DNA of 64,000 nt from Pseudonocardia abyssalis (GCF_019263705.2 NZ_JADQDK010000001.1:4464001-4528000); one strand, 5' to 3'. Counted from the first letter of the stretch, positions 19,799 to 27,702 are shown. A program made the numbers and translations. The notes: generated by a model not told the origin, from the sequence alone.

Positions 19799-20271
19799 GG
19801 TGTTCTCCCTGTCGTGGTGCGGCCCCGGTGGCCGCTCGTGCCCCTGGGACGGAGCCGCCGGGTCGGTCTCGACATCCTCAGCGCACCTGTTTCGGGGAAT
19901 CTTCCGCCCGTCCGCGTTCCGGCTCGCGGGCAGGCGTTCCGCGTCGGCCCCGGTCGGGCGCCACCGCCTGCCGCGGGAACCCGAGCTGCGCGGGGACCTC
20001 GACATCGCGGACGGGGTCGTGTGGACCGGGGCACCACCATCGACTCCGACGACGCCGCCGACGCCTTCGCCGCCGACGGTCGAGTCCTACCCGGGCGTGC
20101 TGTCGGCCCGGGCCGCGCTGACCGGACCCCGCAACCGGCCCGACCTGCGCGAGCGCATCGCCGGCCGCGCCCGCCCCGGCTGCGCAGCGCGATGGACATC
20201 GACGGCCTGCACGCCGACCTCGCCCTGCGGCTGAACACGACGAGGACCGGTGCCCCGCGGGCCGCCGAGAC
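19799..20271. other. Intergenic region, possible decayed gene
   Basis: There is no intact gene in about 470 bp. The plus strand between about 19980 and 20270 shows protein-like phrases in alternating frames (RGDLDIADGVVWTG in one; SAMDIDGLHADLALRLNTTR in another), as expected for a frameshifted remnant. I could not assign a family, and the alternating frames may be chance in G+C-rich DNA. Confidence 0.3.
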
Positions 20272-20676
20272 TCAGGTGCGCCACCTCTGCCGGTACCGCT
20301 GCGCCCGGGCGGCGTCGTCGCCGCGCGCCGCACCCCGGACCTCCCCGGCGCGGCCACGCGGGTAGCCGGCCTTGATCGCCCGGTGCTCGGCGGACTCGTA
20401 GAGGTACGCGCCGGAGTAGAAGAACCCGAGCAGGGCACCGGCCAGGACCGCGGCACCCCGGGCCCACGGCTCTCCGGGGAGCAGCAGGTACAGCACGAGC
20501 AGTACCGGCGCCAGCTGCACCGCCGTACGGACGAGGTGCCGCACGGCCCAGGTGCGGGTCGTGACGTCGTGCAGGACCCACGACCGGTGGCGCTGCGGCA
20601 GTCCGGACCCGTGCGCGTAGGCGATCCAGCGGAACGGCCCTGGTCGCTCCGGAGCTATGTTTGGCTCCCCAATCAT
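20272..20676 (-). CDS. DUF5313-family membrane protein
   Basis: 134 residues from the ATG at 20674-20676. The N-terminal pattern FRWIAYAHGSGLPQRHRSWV and TRTWAVRHLVRTAVQLAP, two transmembrane helices (about 55-75 and 80-100), and the AEHRAIKAGYPRGRAGEVR motif after the second helix match DUF5313, known mainly in mycobacteria and relatives. The function is unknown. It is transcribed divergently from a MarR-type regulator 28 bp away, which probably controls it. Confidence 0.78.
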   Translation of the reverse strand: MIGEPNIAPERPGPFRWIAYAHGSGLPQRHRSWVLHDVTTRTWAVRHLVRTAVQLAPVLLVLYLLLPGEPWARGAAVLAGALLGFFYSGAYLYESAEHRAIKAGYPRGRAGEVRGAARGDDAARAQRYRQRWRT

Positions 20677-20679
20677 TGG
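20669..20679. promoter_or_regulatory. Candidate operator between DUF5313 and MarR genes
   Basis: ccaatcattgg is an 11-bp palindrome (5-bp arms) overlapping the start of the DUF5313 gene and upstream of the regulator. MarR proteins bind short palindromes in such divergent regions, so this is a plausible but unproven operator. Confidence 0.3.
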
Positions 20680-20704
20680 CACACCAAGAGTGTACGCTCG
20701 CGGG

Positions 20705-21148
20705 GTGCCCACGCCAGACCTGCTCCAGCTCGACCGCCAGGTGTGCTTCGCGCTGTCGGTCGCGGCGCGCAACGTCGTGGCCCTCTACCGCCCGCTGCTG
20801 GAACCGATGGGCCTGACGCACCCGCAGTACCTGGTGATGCTGGCGCTCTGGGAGAAGACGCCGCGCTCGGGCACCGAGCTGGCCTCGGCGCTGGCGCTGG
20901 ACCCGGGGACGCTCTCCCCGCTGCTGAAGCGGCTGGAGGCGGCGGGCCTGCTGCAGCGGCAGCGGGTGCCGGGCGACGAGCGCACCCTCGCGGTCACGCT
21001 GACCCCAGCGGGGCGCGCGCTGCGGGCCGACGCGGAGCGGATCCCGCCCGCCGTCGTCGAGCGGCTCGGGATGCCGTTGGCCGACCTCGAGGCCCTCCAC
21101 GCCGTGCTGACGCAGGTGATCGCGGCGACGGGTCGGGAGCAGGCCTAG
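20705..21148 (+). CDS. MarR-family regulator, OhrR-like
   Basis: 147 residues from GTG 20705. The winged-helix core is clear (LTHPQYLVMLALWEKTPRSG, LDPGTLSPLLKRLEAAGLLQ, RVPGDERTLAVTLTPAGRAL). The N-terminus LDRQVCFALSVAARNVV matches OhrR proteins, whose reactive Cys senses organic hydroperoxides; that Cys is at residue 12 here. No ohr gene is in the window, so the target may be the divergent DUF5313 gene or a distant locus. Confidence 0.85.
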   Translation: MPTPDLLQLDRQVCFALSVAARNVVALYRPLLEPMGLTHPQYLVMLALWEKTPRSGTELASALALDPGTLSPLLKRLEAAGLLQRQRVPGDERTLAVTLTPAGRALRADAERIPPAVVERLGMPLADLEALHAVLTQVIAATGREQA

Positions 21149-21620
21149 TCGTGCGGGTGAACGACGACGTGCTCACCGGTGCTCCGAGCTTCATCGCGGA
21201 CCTCACCGCAACCGTCACGTACTCCTGGTGCTCCGGCCACGTTCGTGATCGTCCAGCGCGGAGTGGCGGCAGTCGGCCCCGTACACGGCCGGGCGCGAGC
21301 GAAGCAGCCCGCCGGCCGCTTGGCCACCGGGTCCGGCGGGCGGCACTGCAGCACCGCGAACCTCGAGCGTTCCGCGGAACGCGGTCATCGCCCCTCTCAG
21401 CCGTGAGCGCCTGCCCGGACATCACGGCCGGCGATGAGTCCCGGACCCGCCCGCATCCTCGAACGACGAGACGACGACAGCAGCGGCGGGACTCGTCCAC
21501 GATCGGGAGCCTCGGGGCACCCCACCTACTCGAAGGATCGTCGGACCGGACGGCCCTGACGACGAAGAAGGCCGTGATCTCGAACGTCGGCCGGGGTCGA
21601 CGTGCCGACCAGGATGGAGG
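21149..21620. other. Region between MarR gene and attL without a recognisable gene
   Basis: I see no ORF with recognisable content on either strand. The stretch has chromosomal base composition and ends at the left prophage attachment site. Before integration, this DNA would have lain directly beyond the 3' end of the tRNA-Lys gene. Confidence 0.45.
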
Positions 21621-21663
21621 GTGGGCCCCCGGGGGATCGAACCCCGAACCCGCGGATTAAAAG
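21621..21663. repeat. attL, 43-bp core
   Basis: This segment is identical to 39889-39931. It corresponds to the tRNA-Lys sequence from the anticodon loop to the 3' end plus one flanking base. The remaining 5' half of the tRNA is absent here, so this is the duplicated attachment core and not a second tRNA gene. Confidence 0.93.
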
Positions 21664-21774
21664 CACTTGCCTGTACCTGCGCCACGAGTTGCCCCCTGAG
21701 CTGGGAAAACTCCCGTGGAGCAGTGCTCTCGTAGCTTGCAATCCTCGGGTCTCTCCAACCCCGGGAGTTCCACT

Positions 21775-22650
21775 GTGGACGCAACACTTCTCGATGACTG
21801 GAAGCTCAACCTGATCATCCGCAACCGAGCACCACGGACCGTTGAGGACTACCTGAAGGTGGGTACGGCCTACGCAGCTTGGTGTGGTGAGCGCTCAGGG
21901 CTGACCAGGCGAGATGTACAGAGCTACCTGGCGCACCTCTCAACGGCTAGCAAGCCCTACTCCCCCGCCTACGTCGCCAAGGTCTACCGGACGCTGCAAC
22001 AGCTCTTCAGGTTCCTGGTTGACGAAGAGGTCATCGAGATCAGCCCGTTCATCAAGATGCGTCCGCCGCACGTACCTGAGCAGCCCGTACCGCTGCTGAC
22101 CGCTGAGGAAGTTGGGCGGCTGTTACACGTGTGTCGGGGCCGGACGTTCGAGGCTCTGCGTGACACAGCGCTGTTACGCGTTCTGCTTGACACAGGGATT
22201 CGTGTTACAGAACTGGTCGGCATTCAGCTTTGTGACATCGATTTCACGAGTCGCACAATCCTTGTAACAGGGAAGGGACGGCGTGACAGAACAGTTGTGT
22301 TCGGTGATCGCCCGGCTGAAGCACTGCGCCGTTACATCAGAGTTCGTGCGACACACAACCAGGCGTGTAACAGCTTCTTGTGGGTCGGGCCGAAGGGCTG
22401 TGTAACTGACTCCGGTGTGCGGCAGATGTTGACGCGACGGGGCGCACAAGCCGGTGTAACAGGCGTTCACCCGCACAGGTTCCGTCACCAGTTCGCCCAT
22501 GACTGGCTTTCCGCAGGTGGGAACGAGACAGACCTTCTACGTCTCGCGGGTTGGAGGTCGCGTCAGATGGTTGACAGGTATGCAGCCTCAGCGGCCGTCA
22601 CGAGAGCACAGGAAGCGCACAAACGACACCGCATCAGCGACAAGTACTGA
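21775..22650 (+). CDS. Tyrosine recombinase (phage integrase)
   Basis: 291 residues from GTG 21775, chosen because GGGAG lies 7 nt upstream and the longer frame has no domain content. The N-terminal SAM-like core-binding domain covers about 1-90. The catalytic domain follows with Arg in DTGIRVTELVG, Lys in VTGKGRRDRT, HxxR in HPHRFRHQFAH, the second His position occupied by Trp in LAGWRSRQMV, and the Tyr nucleophile in VDRYAAS. It sits 112 bp from attL and should integrate and excise the element at tRNA-Lys. A terminator follows the gene. Confidence 0.95.
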   Translation: MDATLLDDWKLNLIIRNRAPRTVEDYLKVGTAYAAWCGERSGLTRRDVQSYLAHLSTASKPYSPAYVAKVYRTLQQLFRFLVDEEVIEISPFIKMRPPHVPEQPVPLLTAEEVGRLLHVCRGRTFEALRDTALLRVLLDTGIRVTELVGIQLCDIDFTSRTILVTGKGRRDRTVVFGDRPAEALRRYIRVRATHNQACNSFLWVGPKGCVTDSGVRQMLTRRGAQAGVTGVHPHRFRHQFAHDWLSAGGNETDLLRLAGWRSRQMVDRYAASAAVTRAQEAHKRHRISDKY

Positions 22651-22676
22651 CACAGATGTGACACAATAGGAACAGA

Positions 22677-22716
22677 ACCCCCGAATGACTGTGCGGAACA
22701 GTTGTTCGGGGTGTTT
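22677..22716 (+). terminator. Rho-independent terminator after integrase
   Basis: An imperfect long hairpin pairs acccccgaa and actgt on the left with acagt and ttcggggt on the right, followed by gtttt. The position just after the integrase stop fits transcription termination. Confidence 0.7.
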
Positions 22717-22819
22717 TGTGTTTGCTGAGAAACATCTCAGGTAATGGTGACAAGTAGCCGCAATGAATCGATATATTATGCTATTCTCTTTTCATACCCA
22801 AAAACACAAGGAGAACAAA

Positions 22820-23077
22820 ATGACACTAAGTTGGGAAGACCAGCCAGCACGACAGATCATGAAGGATCAGAAGCGCAAAGTTACCCGTACAGCTAAGGCT
22901 ATGGGAATCCCGTACCTACGGCTACAGAGGACGCTAGAGGGACGAACTCACCCATGCGAGATCACTCGGGAGAAGCTTCCTGAGATCCTGGGTGTTCCGC
23001 TAGAACAGCTATTCGACGCTAACTCTCTTGCTAAGCCGTTCAACTACAAGATTCCTCAGGGCATGGGGTGCGAGTAA
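22820..23077 (+). CDS. Small Cro/CI-type helix-turn-helix protein
   Basis: 85 residues from ATG 22820, preceded by AAGGAGA. The helix-turn-helix is TRTAKAMGIPYLRLQRTLEG and the following PEILGVPLEQLFD is typical of phage XRE-like proteins. It may regulate the replication genes or lysogeny. The upstream 100 bp are AT-rich (gatatattatgct), a likely promoter. It is the only recognisable DNA-binding regulator next to the integrase, so it could be the repressor or the excisionase; the sequence cannot decide. Its stop overlaps the next ATG by 1 bp. Confidence 0.8.
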   Translation: MTLSWEDQPARQIMKDQKRKVTRTAKAMGIPYLRLQRTLEGRTHPCEITREKLPEILGVPLEQLFDANSLAKPFNYKIPQGMGCE

Positions 23078-24123
23078 TGGCACTCGGGACACTTGCACCG
23101 CTAAATAAGGAAACCCCCGGGGCATCACTCCCAGGGGCTACTACTACTCTCATGGACAAGTCAATGGTATCAGATAACGAACTACGCATCCCGCTAGTTA
23201 CACCAGAAACTCCAATGCTTGATGCAGCGCTTGCGTACGCAGAAGCGGGTTGGTTCATCATCCCAGTCAAGCAGTCGACTAAGCACCCTGGCTCTGTACT
23301 CGGTGGAGGCTGGGAAACTAAGTCATCCCGCGACCCTGCCGTCATCGCCGATTGGTTCCACTACTTCAACGGCCCGCGCGGTATCGCGCTGCACTGTGGC
23401 CGCTCAGGAGCTGTGGTTATCGACGTTGACCACCCGGACAAGGTCACTGAGGACCACCCGCTATATGGCCCGTTGTTCGTCACTACACCACCGTGGCAGA
23501 GCAGCCGGACGAACATTCCTCGTAAGGGTCACTACATCTTCACTCAGCCTGCCGGTCGCAATATCGGCAACTCACTAGGGATGCTGGCTGGTGGATGGGG
23601 TGACGTTCGCGGTGAGAACGGCGTCATCATCGTCTCACCGACTAAGCACGAGGATAGCTGGGACAACGGTCTATACCGCTGGGAGAGCACAGGAGCAGTA
23701 CCCGTACTTCCAGCGTCTATCGCTGACCTCCTACCTGACGCATCTGACAAGAGCCCCTACAGCTATGGAGGCGCAGAGCTACGCGAGTTCATCGAGACTT
23801 TTGAAGGGGGCACACACCCGCACCTCTTTAACGTCGTGCTCGATCAGGTGGAGGTACTACAGGCCGCTGGTGAAGCACGACACGACATCCACCTAAAGGC
23901 GCTCTGCTGGGCGTACCGGGATGTCATGGCTGGTTGCTACTCCGCTGAGATGGCGACTGAGTCTCTACGCGCCTGGTTCGATGCTGCTACCGGTGGTGGA
24001 CGAGAGTCCGAAGCTGAGCGAAACGAACTATGGGCATTGAACGCAGCACTTGATTACGACCCCTCAGAGCACGTTGTGCACGCTCCGAAACGACTACCCT
24101 CACTAGGAGACCACCGTGTCTGA
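23077..24123 (+). CDS. Bifunctional DNA primase/polymerase (Prim-Pol) domain protein
   Basis: 348 residues from ATG 23077; a GTG at 23068 is an alternative. The domain begins near residue 45 (ALAYAEAGWFIIPVKQSTK) and contains the catalytic GAVVIDVDHPD (hDhDh motif) near 120, RKGHYIFTQP and GGWGDVRGENGVIIVSPTKH. This is the Prim-Pol N-terminal domain found in actinophages and plasmids, which synthesises primers and extends DNA. The C-terminal about 120 residues are helical and may contact the helicase. It overlaps the ATPase gene by 8 bp. Confidence 0.9.
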   Translation: MALGTLAPLNKETPGASLPGATTTLMDKSMVSDNELRIPLVTPETPMLDAALAYAEAGWFIIPVKQSTKHPGSVLGGGWETKSSRDPAVIADWFHYFNGPRGIALHCGRSGAVVIDVDHPDKVTEDHPLYGPLFVTTPPWQSSRTNIPRKGHYIFTQPAGRNIGNSLGMLAGGWGDVRGENGVIIVSPTKHEDSWDNGLYRWESTGAVPVLPASIADLLPDASDKSPYSYGGAELREFIETFEGGTHPHLFNVVLDQVEVLQAAGEARHDIHLKALCWAYRDVMAGCYSAEMATESLRAWFDAATGGGRESEAERNELWALNAALDYDPSEHVVHAPKRLPSLGDHRV

Positions 24124-25345
24124 TCTACCGTCTCTAGGGCCATCTCAGCCCTCAACAGAGCCCAACTCAGTAGTCATGTCAATGGCAGACGCAAGAGCGC
24201 GTCGTGATGAATTCATGAAGCCTAAGACTCGAACAATTGACGTCGCTTCGGTCAGTGAATCCGCACTAGCAAAACTAGAAGCTCAGCTTCTCTCATCGGC
24301 TGACCTGGATGACCTACCACCGCGCATCCCGCTCATTAAGAACTGGCTTTACAAAGACTCCCTAGCCCGAATCCACGGCCACTCAGGGCACTACAAGACA
24401 TTTGTCATTCTCGATATGGCTTGTCACGTAGCTCTAGGACGGACATGGAGAGGCAACCGGGTAGACCAGGGGCTAGTGCTCTACATCGTCGCTGAGGGCA
24501 TCTCAGGCTTTCAGCAGCGGGTAAGAGCGTGGGAGCAGGAGTTCAACAACGGTGCTCGCATCCCGAAGAGTCAGTTGATGATTCTGCCTAAGCCGGTACA
24601 GGTTGGTGATCCCAATGAGTGGGCGCCGTTCATTGCGCTCGTAGCTAAGTACCGACCGGCGCTCATTGTTCTAGACACTCAGGCGCGGGTATCTGTCGGC
24701 CGTGAAGAAAACTCCAACACTGATATGGGTGTCTTCGTGGACTACCTAGAACAGATGCGTACTGAGTCCGGTTGCTGCGGAGTGCTCATCCACCACCGGG
24801 CTAAGGCTGGTAATGACGGCCGTGGAGCTGTAGGTGTCAAGGGAGCGCTGACAACTGAGCTAGCCGTTGAGAGGGGTGACGGCGAGTCAACAAAGATGAA
24901 CGTCACCATCCGTGCCGATAAGCAGAAGGACGGTGAAGAACGCGAGATCAAGACTTCTGTACGAGTTGTTGACCTCGTAGACAGCACCGGTGCGCCACGG
25001 CTTGATGAGGACGGCGACAAGGTCACCTCACTAGTGCTCGCAGAGATCAGCCTCTACGGCCCTAACAAGACCGTCATTGAGCCTCTACCCTCAATCTCTA
25101 AGGCTGACATTGTACTGGCCGTACTGCGCGACTCAGGAGGCGTTAAGACGATGACTGTTGGTCACAGCCTGGTTAAGACGCACTGCGACTCCATCGGCTA
25201 CAGGGGACTAGCCAGCCCAAGCTCTTTCAATCCGGTATGGCATGAGCTGATTGACTCAGAGCGCATCTGGAAAGACAAAGACATCGCAGGGGACACGCGC
25301 TACCGGGCTCATGACGATCGTCCCGCCGACAGGTTGTACAACTAA
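24116..25345 (+). CDS. RepA-like AAA/RecA-fold ATPase (replicative helicase candidate)
   Basis: 409 residues from GTG 24116. The Walker A motif is GHSGHYKT near residue 90, Walker B is RPALIVLDTQAR near 183, and a sensor-like VLIHHRAKAG lies near 222. This arrangement matches RepA/KaiC-like hexameric helicases of phages and plasmids. A winged-helix-like C-terminus (about 320-409) follows. Together with the Prim-Pol it forms a self-contained replication initiation module, and the iteron-like region begins immediately after its stop. Confidence 0.85.
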   Translation: MSDLPSLGPSQPSTEPNSVVMSMADARARRDEFMKPKTRTIDVASVSESALAKLEAQLLSSADLDDLPPRIPLIKNWLYKDSLARIHGHSGHYKTFVILDMACHVALGRTWRGNRVDQGLVLYIVAEGISGFQQRVRAWEQEFNNGARIPKSQLMILPKPVQVGDPNEWAPFIALVAKYRPALIVLDTQARVSVGREENSNTDMGVFVDYLEQMRTESGCCGVLIHHRAKAGNDGRGAVGVKGALTTELAVERGDGESTKMNVTIRADKQKDGEEREIKTSVRVVDLVDSTGAPRLDEDGDKVTSLVLAEISLYGPNKTVIEPLPSISKADIVLAVLRDSGGVKTMTVGHSLVKTHCDSIGYRGLASPSSFNPVWHELIDSERIWKDKDIAGDTRYRAHDDRPADRLYN

Positions 25346-25348
25346 ATT

Positions 25349-25474
25349 ATTCAGTTGGTCCGTTCGAAGTGAACAAAAGTTCAGTTATTCAGTTCGAAGT
25401 GAACAAAAGTTCAGTTTGGACAGCCCACTGACCAGGGCTTATTCAGTTCAACTGAATTATTCACTTATTCAGTT
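25349..25474. repeat. Iteron-like repeats, candidate replication origin
   Basis: A 25-bp sequence beginning gttcgaagtgaacaaaag and ending ttcagtt occurs identically at 25362-25386 and 25392-25416 (30-bp spacing). The octamer attcagtt occurs at 25349, 25387, 25441 and 25467, and its complement aactgaat at 25450. The region is AT-rich and follows the primase and helicase genes. Directly repeated short motifs at this position are typical of an initiator-bound origin or of multiple operators. Confidence 0.65.
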
Positions 25475-25536
25475 CACCTCCCACCCCTTAGGGGGGAGAA
25501 CCGACCCCTAAAGTGAATAATAGCCAAAGTTCAACG

Positions 25537-25570
25537 AAGCCCCGTCATTCAAGCCAGAGTGACGGGGTTT
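25537..25570 (+). terminator. Rho-independent terminator after the replication block
   Basis: ccccgtca (25540-25547) pairs with tgacgggg (25560-25567) and is followed by ttt. The hairpin stands alone between the iteron-like region and the small-gene cluster. Confidence 0.7.
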
Positions 25571-25637
25571 CTCAATGTCACCCATTCAGTCTATCGAATA
25601 AGCATTTATTAGTAGAACTTAGTGTTAGTATTTACAT

Positions 25638-25799
25638 ATGAGAGAAAACAAGAAAACCACAACCATTCAGGTCGCAGTCAGTCCAGAACTTAAAGCAGAG
25701 TTCGCCGTTGCGGCATCCCGCGATTACACCAGTGCAAGCAGCCTGGCACGACGCCTCATCATCGAATACCTACGTAGCCTAGAAGGAGATAAGAAATGA
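25638..25799 (+). CDS. Small ribbon-helix-helix-like protein
   Basis: 53 residues. KTTTIQVAVSPELKAEFAVA has the beta-strand plus first-helix pattern of Arc/CopG/MetJ-type DNA-binding proteins and ends in a second helix (SASSLARRLIIEYLRSLEG). No Shine-Dalgarno is present, but TAGTAT lies 6 nt before the ATG, which fits a -10 element and leaderless translation. It heads a chain of five tiny genes joined by ATGA overlaps and may autoregulate it. Confidence 0.7.
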   Translation: MRENKKTTTIQVAVSPELKAEFAVAASRDYTSASSLARRLIIEYLRSLEGDKK

Positions 25800-26059
25800 T
25801 CAGGTCATTCATCCCGCAGCCCTACCCGCTATGGTTGATCTACAGCGACAAAGAAGCCCTTGTCAAGAAACTCATCATTGGCTGGACCGAACCTACGTCA
25901 TGCATGGACGCCCATCCCGTAATTCAGGGCATCGATGGATGTTTGTACCCCATGGAACTCGCATGTCTCTACAATCCACTAATCACCAAAGATGACCTAA
26001 CCACGTTAGCCCTGGCTCGCCGTCAGCACAATCTAAACAACCTAGGAGACAACCGATGA
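25796..26059 (+). CDS. Small phage protein of unknown function
   Basis: 87 residues. The ATG overlaps the previous stop (ATGA). The sequence is soluble with mixed composition, contains two Cys residues (TSCMDAHP and LACLYNP), and ends LARRQHNLNNLGDNR. I do not recognise a family. Its phage-like composition and exact ATGA junctions on both sides support it as a real gene. Confidence 0.65.
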   Translation: MIRSFIPQPYPLWLIYSDKEALVKKLIIGWTEPTSCMDAHPVIQGIDGCLYPMELACLYNPLITKDDLTTLALARRQHNLNNLGDNR

Positions 26060-26208
26060 ACGCTGAAATGCAACTACCCCGCTGGATCGCTGCTCACCGG
26101 CGCACGTTGGGCCTCTTCACAAAGAACCACGTCAGGCCCGTTACTCAACTAAGTGCACCGAAACTACCGCTTAGCGCTCGATCACGGGCAACCGGGACCC
26201 TCAGATGA
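26056..26208 (+). CDS. Tiny basic phage protein of unknown function
   Basis: 50 residues, strongly basic (PRWIAAHRRTLGLFTKNHVR). It is linked by ATGA overlaps at both ends within the five-gene chain. No family is recognised; the junctions are the main evidence for coding. Confidence 0.5.
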   Translation: MNAEMQLPRWIAAHRRTLGLFTKNHVRPVTQLSAPKLPLSARSRATGTLR

Positions 26209-26348
26209 GCAAGAAAGTATTCAGTTACGTAGTCCTGATCTTCGTCGGACTCTTCATCGTCAACGCACCTACTACAGCAGCTTCCGCCATCAACACCGTT
26301 AGCTCATCAACCACACAGTTCGTAACCGAAATCGGAGCAAGCAAATGA
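26205..26348 (+). CDS. Tiny exported or membrane phage protein
   Basis: 47 residues. MSKKVFSYVVLIFVGLFIVN is a basic start plus a hydrophobic helix, followed by APTTAASA, which resembles a signal-peptide cleavage site, and a short Ser/Thr-rich remainder. It could be a signal-anchored holin-like peptide or a small secreted protein. ATGA overlaps join it to both neighbours. No family is recognised. Confidence 0.55.
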   Translation: MSKKVFSYVVLIFVGLFIVNAPTTAASAINTVSSSTTQFVTEIGASK

Positions 26349-26482
26349 CACTCACACTCATTACAGCCGCAGTATTCGGAGCGGTTCAGGCCGCGTACCT
26401 CGTGCACCTCAACCGGATCATGAAGCCACGTCAGGTGCCCACCGAGCAACCAGCCTCTAGGTTGTTTACGCATAGCTACTGA
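26345..26482 (+). CDS. Tiny single-helix membrane phage protein
   Basis: 45 residues. TLITAAVFGAVQAAYLVHLN forms one hydrophobic helix, followed by a basic tail (RIMKPRQVP). It is the last member of the ATGA chain. With the preceding gene it forms a pair of adjacent small membrane proteins, an arrangement seen in phage holin/antiholin pairs, but nothing in the sequence proves lysis activity. Confidence 0.5.
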   Translation: MTLTLITAAVFGAVQAAYLVHLNRIMKPRQVPTEQPASRLFTHSY

Positions 26483-26575
26483 CTATCAGGACAATGTGTA
26501 GTGGATCTTTCAAGTAGGCGCTCAGCTATAGATCAACTGACTGCTTGAAAGATCCACTGCACTTTATGCTGATAG
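26483..26575. repeat. Extended inverted repeat upstream of the HNH gene
   Basis: Perfect 15-bp arms (agtggatctttcaag at 26500-26514 and its complement at 26544-26558) are flanked at exactly 10 nt on each side by a second 7-bp arm pair (ctatcag at 26483-26489; ctgatag at 26569-26575). The result is a symmetrical 32-nt-arm stem with an internal loop and a 29-nt apical loop. It could be a structured RNA, a terminator without a T tract, or a packaging (cos) element. Confidence 0.75.
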
Positions 26576-26612
26576 CTAGCAATCCAACTACTGAAAGGTT
26601 TAGGTTATACAA

Positions 26613-26882
26613 GTGGGCTCATGGGACAAAGGGAGTACACGTAGATGGCGGCGTATCAGGGCGGGGGTATTACGGGATAACCGGGTAGCCACCGGGGGTA
26701 AGTGCCAGGTACATATCGACGGAGTCTGCACAGGTACAGCGGAAGTAGCTCACCACGTTCTAGGTAGAGCGGTAACCGGTGACGATCCACGCTACCTAGT
26801 AGCCTGCTGTGCTGCCTGCAACGGACACATTAACGAGCCAAGCAGACACAAGCCAAAGCCACGCAAGATTAGCAATTGGTAA
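26613..26882 (+). CDS. HNH endonuclease, packaging-associated type
   Basis: 89 residues from GTG 26613. The zinc-bound HNH core reads CQVHIDGVCTGTAEVAHHVL, then DPRYLVACCAACNGHIN, with the metal cysteines and the catalytic His and Asn. Small HNH proteins next to terminase assist cos cleavage in HK97-like phages, and this gene adjoins terL. It is convergent with terL, not collinear as in most phages. Confidence 0.85.
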   Translation: MGSWDKGSTRRWRRIRAGVLRDNRVATGGKCQVHIDGVCTGTAEVAHHVLGRAVTGDDPRYLVACCAACNGHINEPSRHKPKPRKISNW

Positions 26883-27693
26883 TCAGGAATAATTTTGGAA
26901 CCGGGTCCCGGTCAAAAAGTTCAGAGGAATTTTGGGACTCCAACACCCCGCCCCGTCCAAACTCTCTCCCTCAGAGGGCAGTCAGCGGTGACAGAGCAGC
27001 AGGAAGCGTCCGGGCGAGATGTACCGCACCGGCTAGCGCGTAGGCGCCATCAATAGCACCGGTCCCGCGACGGGCGTAGATGTACGCGTCACCGCGTCGG
27101 AGCTTCTGAGCTGAGTTGATATGCGCCGTCAGCATCGGGTCCCTAGGGTGGACTACAGCCCCAGCAACGACCCTCTCAGCGAGTCCCATGCAAACCGCCG
27201 TGACGTCACCCTTGATCTCTTCCAGCACGACACCACGCGGCGGCCACCCACGGTGCTCACGTAGGTCAGCGGCTAGGGAAGCAGCAGGGCCACCAGGGAA
27301 CCAGCCGATAGCTCTCGGGTTGACGCGCCGGACGAACTCAGGAAGCTCAGCACGGACTTGCTTCATGCAGCCGTAGCCATCCCACGCCGCCACCACTTCG
27401 ACGTGCACCCGGTCATCGACAACCGCAGCAGCCACCAGTGAGGCGTGCGAACCATCAAGGCTGACGTCGACACACAGCGCGACCCTCGACCGGATAGCGG
27501 CTAGATCGAGCGGCTTGTCAGTACCGCCGTTAGTCCACCGGTCAGGGTCGATAGCCGGGTCTAGAAGGCTCACCCGCTGGCACAGCACCTCGGTACGGAA
27601 CCCCGCTAGTTCCTCGCCACCGGCCGCCATAGCCCGTCGAGCCGCACCTACCAACGTGTCCAGTGACGTCCTGCGTCCTAGCTGCGGGTTGGC

Positions 27694-27702
27694 TTGGGCG
27701 AG
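27694..27702. repeat. Left target-site duplication of the IS
   Basis: ttgggcgag immediately precedes the left IS end and is identical to 29132-29140. It encodes LAQ of the terminase on the minus strand. Confidence 0.9.

Noticed and set aside
20994..21500. 168-codon minus-strand ORF between MarR gene and attL
   Set aside because: It overlaps the MarR gene antisense, is Arg/Ser-rich and has no recognisable domain.
21621..21663. Second tRNA-Lys gene at the left prophage end
   Set aside because: Only the 3' part from the anticodon loop is present; the D arm and 5' acceptor strand are missing, so it is the att core.
25362..25416. CRISPR-like pair of 25-bp repeats in the prophage
   Set aside because: Only two copies with a 5-bp gap and related half-sites nearby; this fits iterons or operators, not spacer-separated repeats.
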